NCBI RefSeq assembly: GCF_001540865.1
Contig: NC_033625.1
Coordinates: 14,256,111-14,320,110, forward strand
Origin: Ananas comosus
Taxonomy: Eukaryota; Streptophyta; Magnoliopsida; Poales; Bromeliaceae
Reading direction: 5' to 3'
Length of the DNA stretch: 64,000 bases
Position numbers and translations under genes: made by a program
Notes under the pieces: generated by a model
What the model saw: only the letters and a program-made list of their open reading frames with translations
Told to the model about the DNA's origin: nothing
The model's database searches: none
Shown here: positions 32,307-49,400 of the stretch, one piece after another
How positions within the stretch are numbered: position 1 is the first letter of the stretch
How the letters are laid out: each line of letters opens with the position of its first letter

Positions 32307-32598
32307 TTAGGCCTAAGCATAATATCATAAATATTTATTTATTATTTTAATTTTATTGTATAAAAAATATATCATATTTAATTATAAAATATTGATTTCT
32401 AGATCAAATTAAATATCTAGTTTTTAAGTTTATATTTTTATAAAACTAATTCATGCTAATAAATAATAAAATCAGCTAGGTTGATTTTAAGCCGTTGGAT
32501 TTTAGTATGATTTTATTAAATTTTTTTTTGATTGATCTTACTAAAATCGATTCGGATAGTTGAACGGGGGATTCAAACACTTTAAACTCAATATTTTA

Positions 32599-32980
32599 AG
32601 GCTAAATTATAGAACACTCTTCCGTAAATACTCGATTATTTTACTTTTCCTTTCTAATTTTTAAAATCTATATTTTACTCCCTCAACCCTTTAAGATATT
32701 GCATTTAGCCCCCTCCCGCATAAGATTCCATTAGTATTCCATCCATTTCTTATAATTTATATCAAAAATATCTTTCAAAATAGCAAAAATATATTAAAAA
32801 ATTATTTTTTAAATACAAAAGAAATAAAGTTAATTTGGTCATTTTGCCCTCTTCATTAACACCGTACCCTTCTGAAAATATTTTTAAAATTTTAAGGGAG
32901 TAAAATATAAATTTTTGAAAGTTAAAGAGGGATAGTGAAAAAAATGTGTTTTTTGTGGGAGGATTTTTTATAATTTAGCC
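32599..32980. mobile_element. Family D MITE upstream of NEP1
   Basis: Ends AAGGCTAAATTATAGAACACTC and (rc) TGGCTAAATTATAAAAAATCC are inverted; internal text matches 30454-30816 closely. It lies about 180 bp upstream of the NEP1 start, so it may sit in its promoter. Confidence 0.65.
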
Positions 32981-33070
32981 ATATTTTAATTTATATATCC
33001 GGTTTATGGAGTTGAACCGAACCGGTCACGGTCCGTAGATTTAATAAACCGTATCCGGCACCCAAACGAT

Positions 33071-33129
33071 AAACCCTAAACCCCTCCTCTCCTCGTCTCC
33101 CGCAGTGTCGTCTTCGTCCTCAAACCCTA
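33071..33129 (+). promoter_or_regulatory. Two telo-box motifs upstream of NEP1
   Basis: AAACCCTA occurs at 33071-33078 and again at 33122-33129, 86 and 35 bases before the ATG. Telo-boxes are a known promoter element of plant ribosomal-protein and ribosome-biogenesis genes, which fits NEP1. Function is inferred from motif and gene type only. Confidence 0.6.
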
Positions 33130-33156
33130 GCCTAGCGAGGCCGCTCACATAGAGAG

Positions 33157-36100
33157 ATGGTCCGCTCCTACGCAGCGAAGGGGCGGAAGAAGCGGCGGAA
33201 GAGGAAGCTCGAAGAGGTGGTCGAAGACGATGAGGAAGAAGTAGTAGAAGAAGAGGAAGAAGCGGGGCGAGAGGAGGAAGGCAATGGAGGAGAGGTGGAG
33301 AAAGAGGTTGAGGAGGAAGAAGAGGGGAGGAGGAGGAGGAAGGCGCATGAGGACGACGACGACGAGGTTCCGGGGCTCCCCGTGGTGGCGCGGCCCGTCG
33401 TCGATGGCGGGAGGAAGCGGCCGGGGGTCATCTTCGTCCTCGAGAAGGCCTCTCTCGAGGTCGGCAAAGTGGGAAAGGTGAGTTTTTTATATCGATTAGG
33501 GTTTAATTAGGGTTTTGTTGGATATAGGCTTTGGTTATGTTATGGGGGATTTAGAGAATTAGGGTTTTTCGATAGTAGGGTTCGAGAATTGGGACGTAGA
33601 GGATCGAAAATTTGATTTAGTTCGAAATGAGTTACAATTTTGGGAATGTGATCTTGACTGGGGTTGCTCTTTCTTGCTATATACTGTGATCGATTAAGGT
33701 TACTCTTTCTTGCTTTCGAAATTGAGGAGGCGTTTAAAGTTTTCCTTTTTCTGGTTGTTTTTTATCAAGGGTTTGTGATTAAGTTTCAAGTATTAGGTTC
33801 TGCAGAATCCGAACAGTAGATTTTAGATTGTTATCAAGGGTTTGTGATTAAGTTTCAAGTATTTAGGTTCTGCAGAATCCGAACAGTAGATTTTAGATTT
33901 TTATCAAGGGTTTGTGATTAAGTTTCAAGTATTAGGTTCTGCAGAATCCAAACAGTAGATTTTTAGATTTTGTTCAAAATGAGTGCGGAGGTGTCGCCTA
34001 TTCGGTGGCCTTCTTCTTTGAGCAACATGATCCAAAATTGTGCAATCCACTATAAACTGTGTAATGATCCAGCCTACTAGCACTAATAACTTGTAGGGTC
34101 GCGAACCACCTGCCTAAAATGCATAAGCCTAGTTTTTAACTCTACTGTGTCCGTCACGTATAAACTCTTCGCACTGTTTCACGTTATTCGATGTGGGGCT
34201 ATTGGGGTGTCTTAACGCCAGTACCTAGTTTTGCTATGAATCACGGATTGTCGCGCCGATAAGCCCATGTAGACCATGCCGACATATATATGGGGAGTGC
34301 ACCAACCCATTCCCGCGTGCCGTGCCGTGCCGTGCCGTGCCGTGCCAATGGCACACCGGAGAGTCCTTGCTCTGAATCCGCACTCTTTATGCTATATCAT
34401 ATGTTTCTTAGACTCATTCACGATGAGTCTTTCTAGCATATATTTTATGCATTTGTATGCATCCTTCTAACTGCTTCCGAGGGTTACTTAAATATTTTTT
34501 TCTATATATATTTTTTCAGAATTTACAGATGTTGAACTCAGATGATCATGCTAACTTCCTAAGAAAGCAGAATCGCAATCCGGCTGATTACCGGCCTGAT
34601 ATAATTCACCAGGTATTGTGAACTTCTTGATGCTCTTATGCCATTATGTGGTTAACTAGGTCCAATATTATTGGTATACTGAACTTAAAAACTCAAATTA
34701 TAGGGTAAATTTCACTTTTGGTCCTCAAACTTTAATTTGTAGCAATTTCTGGCTCAAACATTTTTAATTTGTGCAACTTAAGTCATACAATCCAATTTTG
34801 TTGACCGCATACTGATGCTTTGCTGATGTGGTAGTGATATGGCAACTTAACAGTTGCCACGTCATCGATTATAAGATCTCACATCACTAACATATCAGCA
34901 ACATATCATTACTTAACTAAGAAATTGTACTGATTGCAATCATTTAGAAAGCTTTAGCTAGATATTATAACAAATTGAGGACCAAAGTGTCGCTCACCTT
35001 AGTTTGAGGATCAAAAGTGTAATTTGGACTAAATTATATAAGGGAAGAACATTGTTGACTTTCAAGAATTCTAAAATGCCTGTTGACATTTGAGGCCAAA
35101 TAACATAGTCACAATATTCTAAAATGTAAAAGCCACATTGCATGTGCTACAAAAAGCATGTCTTAGATATGTATGATTAGCTTGTCGCTGATCCTCGAAC
35201 TTCTGTATTATTTTCTTCTCAATTTGCTTGATTTTGACCTTTGACTTCAACTGATATCTGCATCAGGCGCTTCTTGCAATTTTTGATAGCCCCCTAACAA
35301 AGGCTGGGAGATTGCAAGCTGTTTATGTTAAGACGGAGAGAGGAGTACTTTTTGAAATTAAACCTCACGTTCGCATGCCACGCACGTTTAAAAGGTTCTG
35401 CGGTCTCATGTGTAAGTTACAGGAAACCACTGCCGTTTTTTCAGTACAGTGTTATCTTTCCAGGTCTGTTTAATTTCTGTATATTATGAATATGTACCAT
35501 ATATATATCCCGACAGAATTATTATATACTTACACGGCAAATATTAATTATCATTTATGTCCTTTAATGAACTTTATTTCTTACATATGCACCGAGTAAA
35601 ATGCTCTCCTTGAATTGGATACTGCAAAACGAGCTTTTCCCTTTAATTGGATTAAGCTTCAACTTAAGAGAGGCGTCATTTTAAAGAAACTGCATATTTG
35701 AAAATTGAGAATTTTGCTGGGTTATATGTGAATAGGGATATATTTCTAAAAGCTTCTATATCTTTCATAACGCTTATGATAATACTTTCCATTCCAGCAC
35801 AATTACTGCAGAAGTTGAGTATTACCGCTGCTGGCAAGCGTGAGAAACTCCTTAATGTCATAAAGAACCCTGTGACCCGCTATTTACCTGTCGACTCACG
35901 GAAAATAGGTGAGAAGTTTTAATCATTTTTTTTTCCCTATATTTATAATACAATCATCAAGCCATTAAAGCGCATTCTAATGCTTGCGGACGATTTGTAG
36001 GTCTCTCGTACAGCGCAGAAAAATCAGTTAATTTATTCGATTATGTTGCTGGAGCCAGCGACGACGTCAGCCTTGTCTTCATTGTATGTGCAAATTTTGA

Positions 36101-37004
36101 CACAATGTATTTATTTATTTAGAAATGTATCATTCTGCATGATCACCTTTTCTGAGCTTTGTCACAGGTTGGGGCTATGGCTCATGGGATGATCGACAAG
36201 GAAAATACAGATGATTTTATATCGAGTGAGTAATCTTTCTAATTAAAGAGATTTTATCTGAGATTTTTTATTATGAAGCATCAATCAGTATCAAAATTGC
36301 ACTTGAACAATTAACTTCAATTACTATTTTCTCTCTCTCTAATTATTGTCGTAGTTATTTGTTACTCTGTATTTAGTAAGTATTCAAAGAAGCTCATAGC
36401 TTGTGAGCCAGCCCGAGCTTGATTTCTTTCGGCTCGGCTCGAGCTCACCTGTTTCGTAAACAGGCCGAGCTCGAGCTAGATTTGTAAGCTCGATTTGTTA
36501 GGTGAGTGTCACTTTGGCTGAACTCAGCTGGCCCGAGCTTTTTGCTCAAAAGAGCTCGGATGCGCTTTAATGTCCTTTTGAGTTTTAGTTGTCTTCTTCC
36601 TTGCTAGCATCATGAAATGCTTTTCCTCGTGTCGCTGGTTCGAAACCCAGTGTGCACAGATTTTATTTCGTGAAGGGGAAAAAAAAGAACTCCGCAGGCC
36701 AACTAGAACTTCAGAGCAATGTAAAGATCATTTCTCGAACTCTGAAAACGACGGAAAACCACCAGAGCAATCTGTTTTTGTTGAACATGGCCTCTAGAGA
36801 GCATCTTTTTTCGTCGCAAAATCGTACTACTTAGGTGGCCTCATGGCTCTTTTAAAGTCGGGATGGGTAATATAACCTCCTCTAAACCTTTGTTGTTTTA
36901 ACTTGCTATTTTGTTCTTCTGCAGTTTGCAGCTACCCTCTGAGCGCCGCGTGCTGCTTAAATCGAATATGCGGCGCATTGGAGCAGAAGTGGAAGATCGG
37001 ATAA
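33157..37004 (+). CDS. NEP1: rRNA small-subunit pseudouridine N1-methyltransferase NEP1/EMG1
   Basis: Seven exons splice to 296 codons: 33157-33477, 34520-34612, 35267-35411, 35798-35908, 36001-36083, 36168-36225, 36925-37004 (TAA). Every junction keeps phase. The first 85 or so residues are an acidic/basic low-complexity tail (KKRRKRKLEE then Glu-rich), presumably nucleolar. The SPOUT methyltransferase domain follows: NSDDHANFLRKQNRNPADYR, IFDSPLTKAGRLQAVYVKT, PHVRMPRTFKRFCGLM, VIKNPVTRYLPVDSRKIG, VGAMAHGMI and the C-terminal ICSYPLSAACCLNRICGALE. NEP1/EMG1 uses S-adenosylmethionine to methylate one pseudouridine in 18S rRNA and is needed for 40S assembly. The start is the first ATG after a leader with telo-boxes. 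Intron 1 holds a 69-bp tandem repeat, intron 2 a MITE. Nothing looks broken. Confidence 0.96.
33762..33970. repeat. Three-copy 69-70 bp tandem repeat in NEP1 intron 1
   Basis: Copies start at 33762, 33831 and 33901. Each reads TTATCAAGGGTTTGTGATTA ... GGTTCTGCAGAATCC[GA]AACAGTAG. They differ by only a few bases, so the duplication is recent. Confidence 0.9.
34314..34347. repeat. (GTGCC)n microsatellite in NEP1 intron 1
   Basis: About six tandem GTGCC units ending in ...GTGCCAATGGCAC, which is palindromic. GC-rich amid AT-rich intron, so probably the remnant of an element like the GGCAC-rich one at 48860-49193. Confidence 0.6.
34703..35030. mobile_element. MITE in NEP1 intron 2
   Basis: Ends AGGGTAAATTTCACTTTTGGTCCTCAAACTTT and (rc) TAGTCCAAATTACACTTTTGATCCTCAAACT are inverted. 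About 330 bp; internal inverted text around GGCAACTTAACAGTTGCC. No coding capacity. Confidence 0.65.
36385..36560. repeat. GAGC-rich repeat fragment in NEP1 intron 6
   Basis: GCTCGAGCTC / AAACAGGCCGAGCTCGAGC palindromes related to the hAT-like element at 18460-19015. Termini not found. Confidence 0.45.
36600..36695 (+). mobile_element. Possible SINE fragment in NEP1 intron 6
   Basis: GGTTCGAAACC (36637-36647) is a perfect Pol III B box, and the segment ends in an A-rich tail (GGGGAAAAAAAAG). No convincing A box and no target duplication were found, so this is tentative. Confidence 0.3.
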
Positions 37005-38044
37005 AGGGTACAATCAACAGTGATAAAGATCCGGTGAAACGACATGAACAATCGACAGCAAGTATCTTTTCGGTCATCCGATAGTTCTGCCGATATTTAC
37101 GCACTTTCTCTCTCCTACTAGCTGTCCTTTCAGAAGCCACTCTCTTTCTCTCTCTCACAGCCTTATATGTTGTTTACTAAATTATAAGTTCCTGCTTGTC
37201 ACCGAATCAACAGGATTTACATCATGTATTCTTCGTAAAAATTTTGATGATTATGTTTTGCGTAATGTGCATTATCCTCGCCATTTTGAACCAGTTATTT
37301 TAAGAGTAGGTTTGGGTTCGCCTTTTGACTCGTAACTTTGGAAATGTTTCTCTACTCCGAGAAGCAGCAGCGGCAGCAAGCAAGGCAATTAAAAAAATAA
37401 TTAAAAAAAAAAACTATTTTACATTACATTGGATAGTTTTTACTTTTAAAGCTACAACCACCTCTGAATCTGACACAGCTTCTATTATAGTTTGTGTGAG
37501 GAAAAGGAAATGTGTATAGGAATATTCAAATCTTAAGCATTTTGTACTAGTGGTTTGGTTAAAGTATTTTATATCGATGGTTTAGAAACTAAGAAGTTAC
37601 CACTATTGGTTTAGAAACTAAGAAGTTATTAATATTTGTGGATAAGATTGGTAGAAAATAACAAATAAATAGATTGAAAAGATAAATAAATCAATAGATA
37701 GATAAAATATGAGGGAACAACCAATCTGAGGCCCAAGAATTCATTCAAGATAAATTTTGATCATAAAAAATTCAGTCTCATTCACAATTTACTGAGACAA
37801 TAATTTTACAACACACCAACTAAATCACAACTGCATTTGATTCTCAAACGAAATCTTTTAATCAAAAATTAAAAAACTTTCGCGCATTCGAACGGCAACG
37901 AAATACCAACAAATTGAAATCTCGCGCACTCGCTGTCGCAGAAAATGTAGACAACAAAGTTTATGCAGATGCATAAAACATTAGAGAGAAAAAAAAAGAT
38001 GATCATAATTTACAGCTACACAGCAAAAGCCGAAAAAAATAATA
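37005..38044. other. Convergent intergenic region between NEP1 and TADA
   Basis: Holds the 3' ends of both genes. Nothing else is recognised. Frames at 36898-37158 and 37325-37519 have no known domain. Confidence 0.5.
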
Positions 38045-43850
<5,806 letters not shown>

Positions 43851-44017
43851 GGAAAATTACTCCCCAGCCCCGGCGAAGGTGAAGTGGAGGCGCGGTGTGG
43901 TGCTCCGCCGCAATGTAGAAGAGATTGAGTTCCGGGGAGAGGAGGGGGGCATGCTTACGTGGCGGGCTCCTATTGGCTGGTGGTGACGACAAAAAGACGG
44001 GTTCATGGGGACACGGT

Positions 44018-44036
44018 CACGTGGGGCGGTCACGTG
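44018..44036 (-). promoter_or_regulatory. Two G-boxes upstream of TADA
   Basis: CACGTG at 44018-44023 and 44031-44036, 168-213 bp upstream of the possible TADA starts. G-boxes bind bZIP and bHLH factors and are common in light- or ABA-responsive plant promoters. That fits a chloroplast protein gene, but use is not shown. Confidence 0.5.
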
Positions 44037-44128
44037 ACAGCTAAGCGGAGTTGGTAACGCCGTGTACGGTATTATCCTTTTTGTATAATTGTATTTGTAC
44101 AGCAGTGTTATTTGTACACCGCAAAATA

Positions 44129-44816
44129 TCGGTGTGTTTGGTTTGCTTCTTTTCACTCTGAAATCAAAATCGAAATGGGTAATTTCGTTTGAAGGTGTTT
44201 GGTACGCGGGAGTTTCATTCCAATTTCGATTCCCGAGTGGAATGGGAATTCCCCAATCATCTCTTTTTTCAATCCTCCGGATGGAATGGATATTTATGCG
44301 GATTAAATTTATTTTTTCAACTTTTTTAACTAAAATATGAGTTAAAATTTAAAAATTAAATATATAATTTTAAATTTTAATTTAAACTTAAATTAAAAAT
44401 TAAAATTTAAGCAAGTATTTCGAATCTAATTTTAAAGTTTGAATTTGAATAAATTAAAATTTAGTTTCATATTTTAAATTATCCACTCAATTTCAAAGTT
44501 TAATTTGTTTTAAAACAAATAGATTTAAAATTTTGACATTATTTCAAAATTTTGATGTAAATTTTTAATATTTAATTTTTAATTTGAATTTAAATTAATA
44601 TATTATAAAGATAATGTTGGTATATTAATTTGATTACGTTTTTTGTATCCACCTGAACCAAACACCGACAGTAGGAATGTTTTATTCCGATTTCGATTCA
44701 GATGATGAACGAAACAGAATTAGATAATGAGTCATTCCGATTCCGATTCCGGCTTATTTTGATTCCGATTCCGATTCCGATTCCGACTCCGACTTCGAAG
44801 CAAACACGGCCACGGT
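44129..44816. mobile_element. MITE with CGGTGTGTTTGG ends
   Basis: Left CGGTGTGTTTGGTTTGCTTC and (rc of right) CCGTGGCCGTGTTTGCTTCG are inverted. The right arm includes tandem GATTCC / ATTCCG units (44745-44795); the centre is very AT-rich. No target duplication could be fixed. Confidence 0.5.
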
Positions 44817-45425
44817 GTCTATTAACTTATATGAATCTCTAATATTTTTTTTGCCAGGTGGCAAGTTATTTTTCACCATCACCATTTTTTAATCAAACTT
44901 TTAATTAATATATTTAATTAATACATCTAAACATTCTATTATTAAACTTTCAATGGCAAGTTGTCCTTCACCCTTATCAGCATTTAGTCTTTTTTTTCCT
45001 TCATCAAACTTTCAATTAATACATTTAATTAATACATCTAAACATTTCTATTACCAAACTTTTCCTCCACCAGATATTTTATCTCCAATTAATTTATCAA
45101 TTCTCTCTCCCTCATCTTTTTCTCACTTCCCTCCCTTCTTCTCTCACTAATGTGCGCCCGTCTCTCCCCTCTGCCACGGCCGAAGGGAACGTCGTCATTT
45201 TCACTATCATCGTCACCGGAGAAGATATAGTCGGTTCCATCCCCGCTACCAATAGTGAGAGACCTTTCGTGAGTATGGCAAGTGAGGTATATAAGAGAAT
45301 ATTTGATGTTTTCCTATAATTACTCCTATAATTTTTATCCACTACGGAGCCTGGGCTCCTCCACTAATATAAATTTTATATCTTATCATTTTAGAATTAT
45401 TATTATACATATCTTTTATTATTTT
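44817..45425. other. Intergenic, no gene recognised
   Basis: A short segment is repeated: CATCAAACTTTCAATTAATACATTTAATTAATACATCTAAACA at 45002-45044 resembles 44890-44935 (tandem-like). Nothing coding. Confidence 0.4.
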
Positions 45426-45760
45426 GACTAAATAATAGAAAACTTTCTTATAAATACCCTTCTTTTCACTTTTCTTTTTAATTTTTAAAAATTTATATTT
45501 TATCAACTCAATATTTAAATTACGTATTTAACTCCTCTCCATTAGGTTTCCATTAGTATTTTGTCAATTTCTTATAATTTATACCAACAATATATTTGAA
45601 ATGAAAAAAAATAAAAATTATTTTCTTATAAAAATAACTAAGGATAATTTTGTCATTTTTCTCTCTCCATTACCGCTATATCCTTCGAAAAAATATTTTA
45701 AAATTTTAAAAAAGCAAAATACAGATTTTTTGCAGTCAAGAAAAAAAAAAGCTTAAAAAA
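45426..45760. mobile_element. Family D MITE upstream of TGH
   Basis: 'TGACTAAATAATAGAAAACTTTCTTATAAATACCC' and the internal '...GATAATTTTGTCATTTTTCTCTCTCCATTA' match the copies at 30.5 and 32.6 kb. The right end is poorly preserved. Confidence 0.6.
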
Positions 45761-45829
45761 ATATAGATTTTTAGAATTTTAAACTTGTGTTTTAATTTAA
45801 AAAAATTTTTAAAAAGTAAATTTAATCCG

Positions 45830-46016
45830 AATGAAGATTCAATTTCTAATTCTCCTAGGTTGGATTGGACAAGAGAGTAATTAGGAGAATTTTTATTCAC
45901 CCGGGAATCGAAATCAGAATGAAAATTTCACATATCAAATACGGATAAACGGATTCGTCGATTTCAATTTCGATTTCGATTGCAGGGTCAAAAAGGGCTA
46001 ATCAAACACGCCCTTA
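45830..46016. mobile_element. Right end of a second CAAACACGCCC-type MITE
   Basis: Ends ...GGGCTAATCAAACACGCCCTT; (rc) AAGGGCGTGTTTGATTAGCCC resembles the left end at 44131 (GTGTGTTTGGTTTGC). It has repeated TTTCGATTTCGATT like its relative. The left end is not resolved. Confidence 0.4.
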
Positions 46017-46319
46017 TTTCAATTTTTGTTGTTTTATGTGGTAAGATGGACTAAATAGATTTTTATTGTTACTATAAAATTTTATAGGATTATATATGAG
46101 ACATGCCACTAAGACACTCGTGTAATTAATAACCTCAATTAAGGAAAGGGTTGTATTAAATTATTTAATAAAGTTTAGGTTAATTTAGTAGTAAAAATTT
46201 AAGTGTAAATTCCATTTTTGTAAAACAGGTAAAGTTTAGGGGGCTCTGCGCATTTTTTCCAGCAAGTTTCCAGTTTCCACCCCCTCTCTCGATTCATCGT
46301 CTCGCCTCCTCCATTAACG

Positions 46320-46343
46320 CCTCTCTCTCTCTCTCTCTCTCGC
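46320..46343. repeat. (CT)n in the TGH leader
   Basis: About 11 CT units 110 bases upstream of the TGH ATG, in the position of a plant pyrimidine patch. Confidence 0.8.
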
Positions 46344-46453
46344 TGCGATTAGGGTTTCCATCCTTGGGTTTGGGTTCTCCACCTCTCTCCATTACCTTCT
46401 CTCCGTGGCCATTAGGGTTCCGATCGTTCGCAGGAGCGCCGAGCGCGGCGGAG

Positions 46454-49400
46454 ATGGACGAGGGCGACGAGGACTACGTGGTCTACGGCACCCCGATCGA
46501 ACGCGAGGAGGAGACCTCGGCGCGCAAGCGGAGGGCCATCGCCGACGCGGGGCAGCTTCGCGCCCTCCCCCCGTGGAAGCAAGAGGTCCCCTCTCTCTTC
46601 CTCTCTTCTCCTTTGTCGCATCCTTCTCGGTGCTTGTTTGGCCCTGCTTCTGCTGCAAGAAGAAGCACTTCTTCTGCTGCGGGAAGGGGGAATGAGATTC
46701 CGAGCCTTAAAAGCAGAAGCGCCATCAATTCGACGCTTCTGATTCTGCCGCACAAAGAATCTGTTGGGGTTATGTTAGTACAGCGCTTCTCTAATCGAAC
46801 TAGTCTAAAGAGCACTTCTTTGAAAAGCACTACGTTCGTAAAGCAGGGACAAGAAGACCCTCGGATAGACGTTTAGACAACTTTAAGATTAGCTTTTGGG
46901 AAGTATTTAGATTAGCCCCCTTCGATATAGGCATGGTTGTTCATTGCATTCCTATGATATGAACTGTAACACTCTATGTAAAGTACTTGAATCAGCTTCA
47001 TAATTATCTCTTTTGACAATAAAGGATAATGCACTATTCGCAATTTTCTCAGAAAAAGCTGCAAATTTGTGATTATGTTGCACGTAAGGTTTTGATTGCT
47101 TACTTTTGTCATCATCTTTATTTAGCATTTTTAGCGGCAGTAATTGGGATACATCCTCAGAATGTAAAGTGTTACGTTCTGAGCAACTGAGTAGTAGACT
47201 ACTGCTATAGTAAAATTTGTCTATTCATGATTATGTGTGCATGTTGTAAAGTAACTATAATTTCTTTCCTTTGAACAGAAACACTAATTAAAGTACTTGG
47301 TTTTAGGTGAGAGATGAGGAAGGGCGAAGAAGATTCCATGGTGCATTCACTGGAGGGTTTTCTGCTGGATACTATAACACTGCTGGTTCAAAAGAGGGTT
47401 TGTTCTCGACTTGCATTGATTAGATATATTGACGCTCATGGACGATATTTAATCACAAGAGCTAAAACTAGCGAAACTAACGATATAAATTACAGGCTGG
47501 ACCCCACAAACATTTACATCATCGCGGAAAAATAGGGCTGACGTCAAACAACAAAGTATATATAATTTTCTCGATGAGGATGATATAAAGGTAAATTTTG
47601 TTTTCTTTTTCTTATTATTAGCTGTTGTGTTGCTTAAATATAGATGATATTTTGGTTTACTTTGAATTTGAAAATAATAGATCATATATTTTTAGCATCC
47701 AAATTTGAAGCAAAACTTTGACGCGAATGATATGTGTCATTTGTCTCATTGGCAATTGTCTTAATATTTATTTAGGAGGATAAGATTGATGGTAACTAAC
47801 TAGGACATTGCTCACTAAAACAAGTATTACCTTTGTAATAAAAACTAAAACAAGCTGGACAAGGAGGATAGGTAGGGCTTTGCCTTCTAATCGTTTGAGT
47901 TTGGCACCCTGTCCCCTTCTATATAGTATTCTTACCTCCGGGATAATGCCTCTTTATATTGAAGGGATATCATACGTTTCCTACTGTTACTGATATCCTT
48001 TTCTACCTTTTCCTCTGCGGCATCTCTATTCTGACTAGAACTTTTCATCTGCATTTTTCTTGCACTTTCAGTCTCCTTTGAACTGGATCACTGTTATTGT
48101 TTTCTGGAGATTTCGAATATTAGGTAGGTGCTATGTTAAATCGAACAAGTTACTAATGTTAGCGAATATTTATTTTCTAATTTTGTTCATGAACATCCAA
48201 AATAGCAGAAATGGCTCTTACTCTAGGATCTACCATCTTTTTTTGCATATTTGCTATACCTAGGCAAAGCATCAATAAACCAAGTTGAAAGTTGACCGTC
48301 TCCTTTCCACTGATTCTCACTCAATTAACTAGGGGGTAATCATGCAGAGAATTACATCATTTCAAAATATTCATGGTAAAGTTGTGTTAGCTATGCCTTG
48401 AATTTTTGGTTCTTGAAATTCTATAACTATGATGCTTCCGCTGCAGTTCATTTCGAAGTGTCCAAATTGACAGTCCATACAATTAAACATGATGTGAAGT
48501 ATTTGAAACTAGAAACCAACCATGTAAATGTATTTCAAAATGTAGTAGTCTGTTGTAATGCAGACTATCACTATCTACCCTGAAACAATGCAGTAGGCTA
48601 CAGTTGTAATCCATACCGTTGTATAGAAGCAGGTTGAATTTTAGGCCTTGTAAATCGAGATTCTCTGGTTTCAGCTTGTCCTAATGATTGTGACTATGAC
48701 TAACAGGACATGGGAGGGCGTGCATTAGAAACATCTATGCAGTTTGATACTTTTGGATTCACTGCTGCTGAGCTTGCACGTAAAGAAGCAGAGAAGGAAC
48801 AAGAAAAGAGGTCATTTTAAATTTTCATTTGCAAAGTTTACTCGTCTTAGTGCTGAGATCAAGGTTTTAAGTGCCCGTCGGCACGGGCCGTATCCACCAT
48901 GCCGTACCGTGCCAACAAGATATCGGCACGATACAGACCCCGTGCTGATGACACAGCTCAAAACCCTCTATTCTTTAAATTTGTAAGTAATTTCCTCAAT
49001 AAAGTTCAAAAGATGTGATAAAAAGACATAATAAATAGTTAGAATATTTTGTTGCTAAAAAAAAATAAATATTTCATGCTATTATGTGTCGGCACACAAG
49101 AATTTTTTTGACCGGTGCGCATCGGCACGGCTCGACACGCACCGTGCCGACAAGTTTCCGGCACGACCCCGTGCCACGGCACTTAAATCCTTGGTTGAGA
49201 TGGTTGATTTTCTTTAATGCATATCATGATTTATTTGCCATGCTCTTGTACTCAGACATATTCTAATTAAACCAGCAGGAAGAGTTCTGGTAGCATTTGT
49301 ATGTCTTTTGCTGCTCCGAATTGTGATATTAATAGTTCATGGAATTGCAATATCTCAACATTAAAACTTTTCCATTTCAGACCTTCGGCAATTCCTGGGC

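Noticed and set aside
33145..33481. Overlapping frames over NEP1 exon 1 (Ser-rich, Pro-rich)
   Set aside because: Shadows of the Glu/Arg repeats in the true frame, which alone splices into the methyltransferase domain.
36637..36647. A tRNA gene around the perfect B box
   Set aside because: No acceptor stem, anticodon arm or A box can be drawn; at most a SINE fragment.
46392..46830. Minus-strand Arg-rich frames near the TGH start
   Set aside because: Caused by the GC-rich first exon and an intronic MITE.
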